A stretch of 64,000 nt of DNA from the NCBI RefSeq assembly GCF_030161635.1, contig NZ_BSUO01000001.1, positions 4,259,199-4,323,198 of the forward strand, read 5' to 3'. Positions 60,391 through 64,000 of the stretch are shown in pieces. The notes under the pieces are model-generated. The model worked only from the letters and a program-made list of their open reading frames with translations, searched no databases and was not told the origin of the DNA. The position numbers and the translations under genes are program-made. Every line of letters begins with the position of its first letter. Position 1 is the stretch's first letter. The stretch is from Mobilicoccus caccae (GTDB taxonomy: Bacteria; Actinomycetota; Actinomycetes; Actinomycetales; Dermatophilaceae).

Positions 60391-62965
60391 CCGCAGGCTC
60401 CCGCTCGAGGGTCACGCCGGCCAGGACGTCGTCGAGGGCCGTCCGCAGGTGCGCGGCGACCGCGTCGACGTGAGGTGGACGCACCATGGTGAGCGGACCG
60501 CCCGGAACGTGACGGTGCACCATGCCGGGCAGCACCGCACCCCAGGAGGCCTGACCCTCCGGCGCGGGACCGTCCGAGGCCGTCAGCACCAACGCACGGC
60601 CCCTCCGTGGCGTCGGCGTGTGGCCCATGGCGAGGGTGTCGGCCTGCAACTGCCACCGCCACGCCTCGGCGCCGCCGGTGGTGTCTCGCACCGAGGCCAG
60701 CGCGAGCCCTAGTCCGCTCTTGGCCCGTCGCCAGGCGGGGCGGGTGTCGCCGCGGGTGAGTGCCGGGGGAGTGGTGTCGAGCAGGGCGACGAACGGGGCC
60801 GACTGCCCGGAGGCCTGGGCGAGCCGCGCGATCTCGAGGGCGACCAGCCCGCCGAACCCGTGACCGGCCAGCAGCAACGGACCCCGGGTGATGCCGCGGA
60901 TCGAGGCCAGGTGCCGGCGTGCCATGACCGTGATGGACGTCTCCGGCAGCGCGCGCGACTCCAGTGACGGCGACTGCAGCGCGTGCACGGGTTGGTCGGC
61001 GCCGAGCCTGCGGGCCAGGGTGCCCAGCGTGCGGCCCAGTCCGCCGGCGCCGGCGAGGATGAACAGCGGCGGACGCGAGCCCGCCGCGTGCAGGGTGACG
61101 ATGCCCGCCCGGGAACGCTGCCCGTCGGGGGCCAGCGCGGAGGCGAACTCCCGCAGCGTCGGCGCCTGCACGAGGGTGCGGCTCGTCGTGCGTGCCGGCG
61201 GGGCGCCCAGGTCGTCGCGCAGCCGGGTCATCAGTTCCTCGGCCGACAGGGAGTCGCCGCCGAGGGTGAAGAAGTCGTCGTCGGGGCCCAGGTCGTCGAC
61301 CCCGAGCACCTGCGTCCAGGTGTCGGCGACGAGCTGCTCCCAGTGGGTGAGCGGTTCGTGGCCGCGGTCGCCGCGCACGGGCAGCGGCAGCGCGCGCCGA
61401 TCGACCTTGCCGCGCTCGGTGCGGGGCAGCGCCGACATCGCGACGACCTCCGCGGGCACCATGTGACCAGGCAGGCGTTCACGCAGGCGGGCGCGCAGCG
61501 CGGTCGGGTCACCGGCCGCCTCGCCGACGACGTAGGCCACGAGCCGGGTCGTCGTGTCGGTCTCCTGACCGGCCACGAGGCACTCGCGGACGCCGGGCAG
61601 GGAGCGCAGGACGGCCTCGACCTCGCCGGGGTCGACGAGGTACCCCCGGACCGACACGGCGTGGTCGCTGCGGCCGGTGAGGTCGATCGACCCGTCCGGC
61701 AGGCGGCGGCCGAGGTCGCTCGTGCGGAAGGTGCGGGTGCCGTCGGGGTTGTCGGTGAAGGCCGGGTCCTGCGGTCGTCCCCAGTAGCCGAGGGCGATGT
61801 CGGGGGCCGTGACGACGATGACGCCCTTCTCGCCGATGTCGGCGGAGGTGCCGTCCTCGCGCACGACGTCGACGCCGGTCCATCCGATGGGCCGGCCGAT
61901 GGGCAGCCGCCCCTCGGGGGCCTCGCCGACGACCTGCTCGCAGATCAGCCCGACCTCGGAGGCGCCGTAGCGGTTGCGGACGACGCAGTGCGACCCGAGC
62001 AGCTCGCTCGCGCCCGCGATGTCGCGTGCGTACACCGACTCGCCGGCGACCGTGAGCCCGTGCAATCCGGCCAGGAGGTCGGGGTCGGGCCCGCTCGCCA
62101 CGAGGCTGCGCAGGATGGCGGGGCTGGTGACCAGCAGCGTGGCCCCGCTGTGGGCGATGGTGTCGGGCAGGGTCGCGACGCCGGTGGCGCGCACGTCGAC
62201 CAGCCGCATCCCACACCCGACCAGGAGGGTGTGGATCGTCGTCGTCAGCCCGGCGTGGAACGGCAACGGCAGCGTGTGGACCACGACGTCGTCGGCGTCG
62301 TAGCAACAGGAGGCGACGGCGGAGTTCCAGGCGTCGCGCACGAGGAGGCGGTGCGATCCCACGACCGGCTTGGTCGCCCCCGTGGTGCCCGAGGTGAAGG
62401 CGATGACCGCCGGCGCATCGGCCGGCGGGAGGTCGCGCCACAGGAGGCCGGCGTCGGCGCTCTCGTCCGTCGTGGTCAGCAGCGTGGCCGTGCCACCCGC
62501 CGCGTCGACGAGTGCGGCCGCGACGTCGGCCCGGGACGCGTCCGCGACGACGACGTCTGCGCCGACCTGGGCCAGGAGCCGGCGCTGCCAGGCGGCGGGC
62601 GTGCGTTCGTCGAGGACGACGACCGGATGGCCGGAGGCCAGCAGCGCGACCAGCGCGATGACCGAGGCGGCGTCGTGCCCGGCGAGCAGGGCGACCGGCT
62701 CCTTGGTGCCCATCGCCGGCGCGGACTCGACCGGGCGGCCCGCCATCAGGTCCTCGAGCCGCGCACGGATCGCCGCCGCGCGGACGGCGAGCTCGGCGAA
62801 ACTCACCCGGGTCGTGCCGTCGTCGACGGCGACGTGCTCACCCCGTGCGGCCACGACGTGCTGCAGCCTCGGCAGCACTCCGCACGCGATGTCCCTCTCG
62901 CCGACCGCTGCCAGGTCGCCCGTCGTCGTCGACCCCACTGCGGGTCGGATGTCGTGTCGATCCAC
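60383..62965 (-). CDS. Stand-alone A-T-TE synthetase (NRPS-like), copy 2, TE lacks Ser
   Basis: 860 aa from GTG 62965, preceded by GGGGGA. Domains as in copy 1: adenylation (FTSGTTGATKPVV, RYGASEVGL, RTERGKVDR), carrier (FFTLGGDSLSAEE, Ser572) and thioesterase fold (GAGGLGRTLGTLAR to GGPLTMVRPPHV). The TE elbow reads LLAGHGFGGL: Gly703 stands where Ser is needed, so ordinary hydrolysis or cyclisation is not expected. The A4 core is again FHAG. Long collinear similarity with copy 1 (HTLP-FHAGL, TSPAILR, VVRNRYG) shows an old inverted duplication. Coupled to the dehydratase downstream. Confidence 0.9.
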   Translation of the reverse strand: MDRHDIRPAVGSTTTGDLAAVGERDIACGVLPRLQHVVAARGEHVAVDDGTTRVSFAELAVRAAAIRARLEDLMAGRPVESAPAMGTKEPVALLAGHDAASVIALVALLASGHPVVVLDERTPAAWQRRLLAQVGADVVVADASRADVAAALVDAAGGTATLLTTTDESADAGLLWRDLPPADAPAVIAFTSGTTGATKPVVGSHRLLVRDAWNSAVASCCYDADDVVVHTLPLPFHAGLTTTIHTLLVGCGMRLVDVRATGVATLPDTIAHSGATLLVTSPAILRSLVASGPDPDLLAGLHGLTVAGESVYARDIAGASELLGSHCVVRNRYGASEVGLICEQVVGEAPEGRLPIGRPIGWTGVDVVREDGTSADIGEKGVIVVTAPDIALGYWGRPQDPAFTDNPDGTRTFRTSDLGRRLPDGSIDLTGRSDHAVSVRGYLVDPGEVEAVLRSLPGVRECLVAGQETDTTTRLVAYVVGEAAGDPTALRARLRERLPGHMVPAEVVAMSALPRTERGKVDRRALPLPVRGDRGHEPLTHWEQLVADTWTQVLGVDDLGPDDDFFTLGGDSLSAEELMTRLRDDLGAPPARTTSRTLVQAPTLREFASALAPDGQRSRAGIVTLHAAGSRPPLFILAGAGGLGRTLGTLARRLGADQPVHALQSPSLESRALPETSITVMARRHLASIRGITRGPLLLAGHGFGGLVALEIARLAQASGQSAPFVALLDTTPPALTRGDTRPAWRRAKSGLGLALASVRDTTGGAEAWRWQLQADTLAMGHTPTPRRGRALVLTASDGPAPEGQASWGAVLPGMVHRHVPGGPLTMVRPPHVDAVAAHLRTALDDVLAGVTLEREPADA

Positions 62966-63141
62966 GGAAATCCCCCAATCCCCTCGCGCGTCATCGTGCC
63001 ACCGGCGTGCTGACCGCGTCACATGGTCACGTGTCCATCGGCACCTGAGGCCGTCGCGCGGGCGGGTTCGGACGAGCCCGTCGACTGCGCGGATCGCCAT
63101 CGGCCGCGGCCGGTGTGACAATCACGAGGGAGGTGAAGCCG

Positions 63142-64000
63142 GTGATGGAGTCGACCTGCAAGGCGTCGGACGGAACGACCCTCGCCGTGCGAACGACCTT
63201 GCCCGCGGGGCCTGTTCGTGGCGTCGTGCAGATCCTGCACGGCATGGCCGAGCACGCGGGCCGCTACGACCGGCTCGCCGGGGAACTCGCGGACGCGGGA
63301 CTCGCCGTCGTGGCCCACGACCAGCGCGGACACGGCGCGACGTCGCCGACATCACTCGGTCACGTGGCCGACCGCGACGGGTGGGGTCTGCTCGTCGAGG
63401 ACGCGCTGACCGTCGGTGAACTGGCTCGGGCGCAGCACCCGGGTGCGCCGCTGGTGCTCCTCGGACACAGCATGGGCTCGCTCGTGGCGCGCACCTTGGC
63501 CGCCAAGGACTCACGGACGATCGACGGGCTGGTGCTCTCGGGCACCGTCGCGCTCCCGGGACGCCTCGAGCGCGTCGCCGGCCTCGCGATCGCCCGCGCG
63601 TCGTGCCGGTTGCGCGGTCCGGGTCGTCCGGCCCGGCTGCTGGATCGTGTGCTCAACGGCGGGTTCAACCGGGCCTTCAAGCCTGCACGCACCTCTTTCG
63701 ACTGGCTCTCGCGTGACGAGGCCGTGGTCGACGACTACATCGCCGACCCGGCGGCCGGGTTCGTCTGCTCCAACGGCTTCTACGTCGACCTGTTCACGGG
63801 GCTGGGGCAGGCGTTCGACCGGGGCGGCGTCGCGAGCGTGCGCTCCGACCTGCCCATCCACCTGCTCGCGGGCGAGGAGGACCCCGTCGGGGATCGGGGC
63901 GGGGTCGTCGCCGACGTCGCCGCGTCCTACCGGCGCGCGGGGGTGCGCGACGTGACGACCCGGCTGTACTCCGGCGGACGCCACGAGATGTTCAACGAGA
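63142..64000 (+). CDS. Monoacylglycerol-lipase-like alpha/beta hydrolase (3' end outside window)
   Basis: The frame runs off the right edge after 286 codons. Serine aminopeptidase S33/lysophospholipase family: LHGMAEHAGRYD, HDQRGHGAT, elbow LLGHSMGSL, Asp in GEEDPVGD and His in GGRHEMFNE, so the triad is complete. GTG 63142 and ATG 63145 both follow GGAGG; a GACAAT -10 lies at 63117-63122. Divergent from the second synthetase. It resembles housekeeping lipases and may not belong to the cluster. Confidence 0.85.
   Translation, partial: MMESTCKASDGTTLAVRTTLPAGPVRGVVQILHGMAEHAGRYDRLAGELADAGLAVVAHDQRGHGATSPTSLGHVADRDGWGLLVEDALTVGELARAQHPGAPLVLLGHSMGSLVARTLAAKDSRTIDGLVLSGTVALPGRLERVAGLAIARASCRLRGPGRPARLLDRVLNGGFNRAFKPARTSFDWLSRDEAVVDDYIADPAAGFVCSNGFYVDLFTGLGQAFDRGGVASVRSDLPIHLLAGEEDPVGDRGGVVADVAASYRRAGVRDVTTRLYSGGRHEMFNE

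Noticed and set aside
54909..62965. Catecholate siderophore (petrobactin-like) biosynthesis
   Set aside because: No condensation domain, NIS synthetase, exporter or uptake gene accompanies the dehydratase; only the aryl precursor fits.
60983..63013. 676-codon plus-strand frame opposite the second A-T-TE gene
   Set aside because: Shadow frame; composition follows the complementary codons of the real gene.
1..64000. tRNA, rRNA, IS elements, prophage or CRISPR
   Set aside because: No cloverleaf, transposase, integrase, phage structural gene or regularly spaced repeat was seen.

Overview
This window is about 64 kb of very high-GC DNA with almost exclusively G/C third codon positions, many GTG starts and several leaderless-looking promoters. 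These traits, together with an OleA / OleBC-fusion / OleD olefin operon, NlpC/P60 hydrolases behind c-di-AMP riboswitches, an IdeR/DtxR-type iron box and a CmtR-like metal sensor, point to an actinobacterium. Micrococcales (Dermatophilaceae / Intrasporangiaceae-like) is my best guess; the genus cannot be read from the sequence. I saw no rRNA, tRNA, insertion sequence, prophage or CRISPR array, and the content looks chromosomal.

Layout. 1-6.5 kb: the end of an ascorbate-type PTS IIC gene, an M20 dipeptidase, a CNNM/CBS membrane protein and FtsH. 6.5-9.5 kb: a TetR repressor and a DHA2-type drug exporter, divergent around one symmetric operator. 9.6-13 kb: an AAA ATPase with an altered Walker B motif, a MerR regulator and a DUF1023 hydrolase. 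13.4-20.2 kb: secreted GH26-like hydrolase, GT4 glycosyltransferase coupled to a DMT-type membrane protein, a membrane alpha/beta hydrolase, a small HExxH membrane protein and an FMN-binding protein. 20.4-25.6 kb: BCCT osmolyte transporter, penicillin-acylase-family Ntn hydrolase, alpha/beta hydrolase. 25.8-31.1 kb: oleA-oleBC-oleD plus a fourth, translationally coupled membrane protein. 31.2-35.8 kb: PhoX phosphatase, a coiled-coil protein, an EamA transporter and a GtrA protein. 35.9-40.4 kb: the EfeUOB iron-uptake operon behind an iron box, then a zinc alcohol dehydrogenase. 40.4-42.5 kb: a metal-resistance operon (CmtR-like repressor and two cation transporters). 42.5-50.5 kb: CehA/McbA metallohydrolase interrupted by a 16-G tract, a Nudix hydrolase, a ThrE-type exporter, two riboswitch-controlled NlpC/P60 genes, a zinc-less Tag glycosylase and a Fic protein behind four copies of an 11-bp half-site. 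50.6-54.8 kb: a Xi-class GST-like reductase, a DUF3817 protein and HrpB helicase.

The most unusual region is 54.8-63 kb. Two diverged, inverted paralogous adenylation-thiolation-thioesterase synthetases flank an esterase and a two-domain 3-dehydroshikimate dehydratase. The dehydratase start overlaps the end of one synthetase by 8 nt. The layout suggests a small pathway that makes protocatechuate (or a relative) and loads or condenses it on stand-alone A-T-TE enzymes. One of the two thioesterase domains has lost its nucleophilic serine. I do not recognise this cluster as a described pathway.

Caution: seven genes are broken by single-base indels, all at G/C homopolymers, and the corrected products are otherwise intact. 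This suggests sequencing error rather than gene decay. The 16-G tract may instead be a real phase-variable switch.
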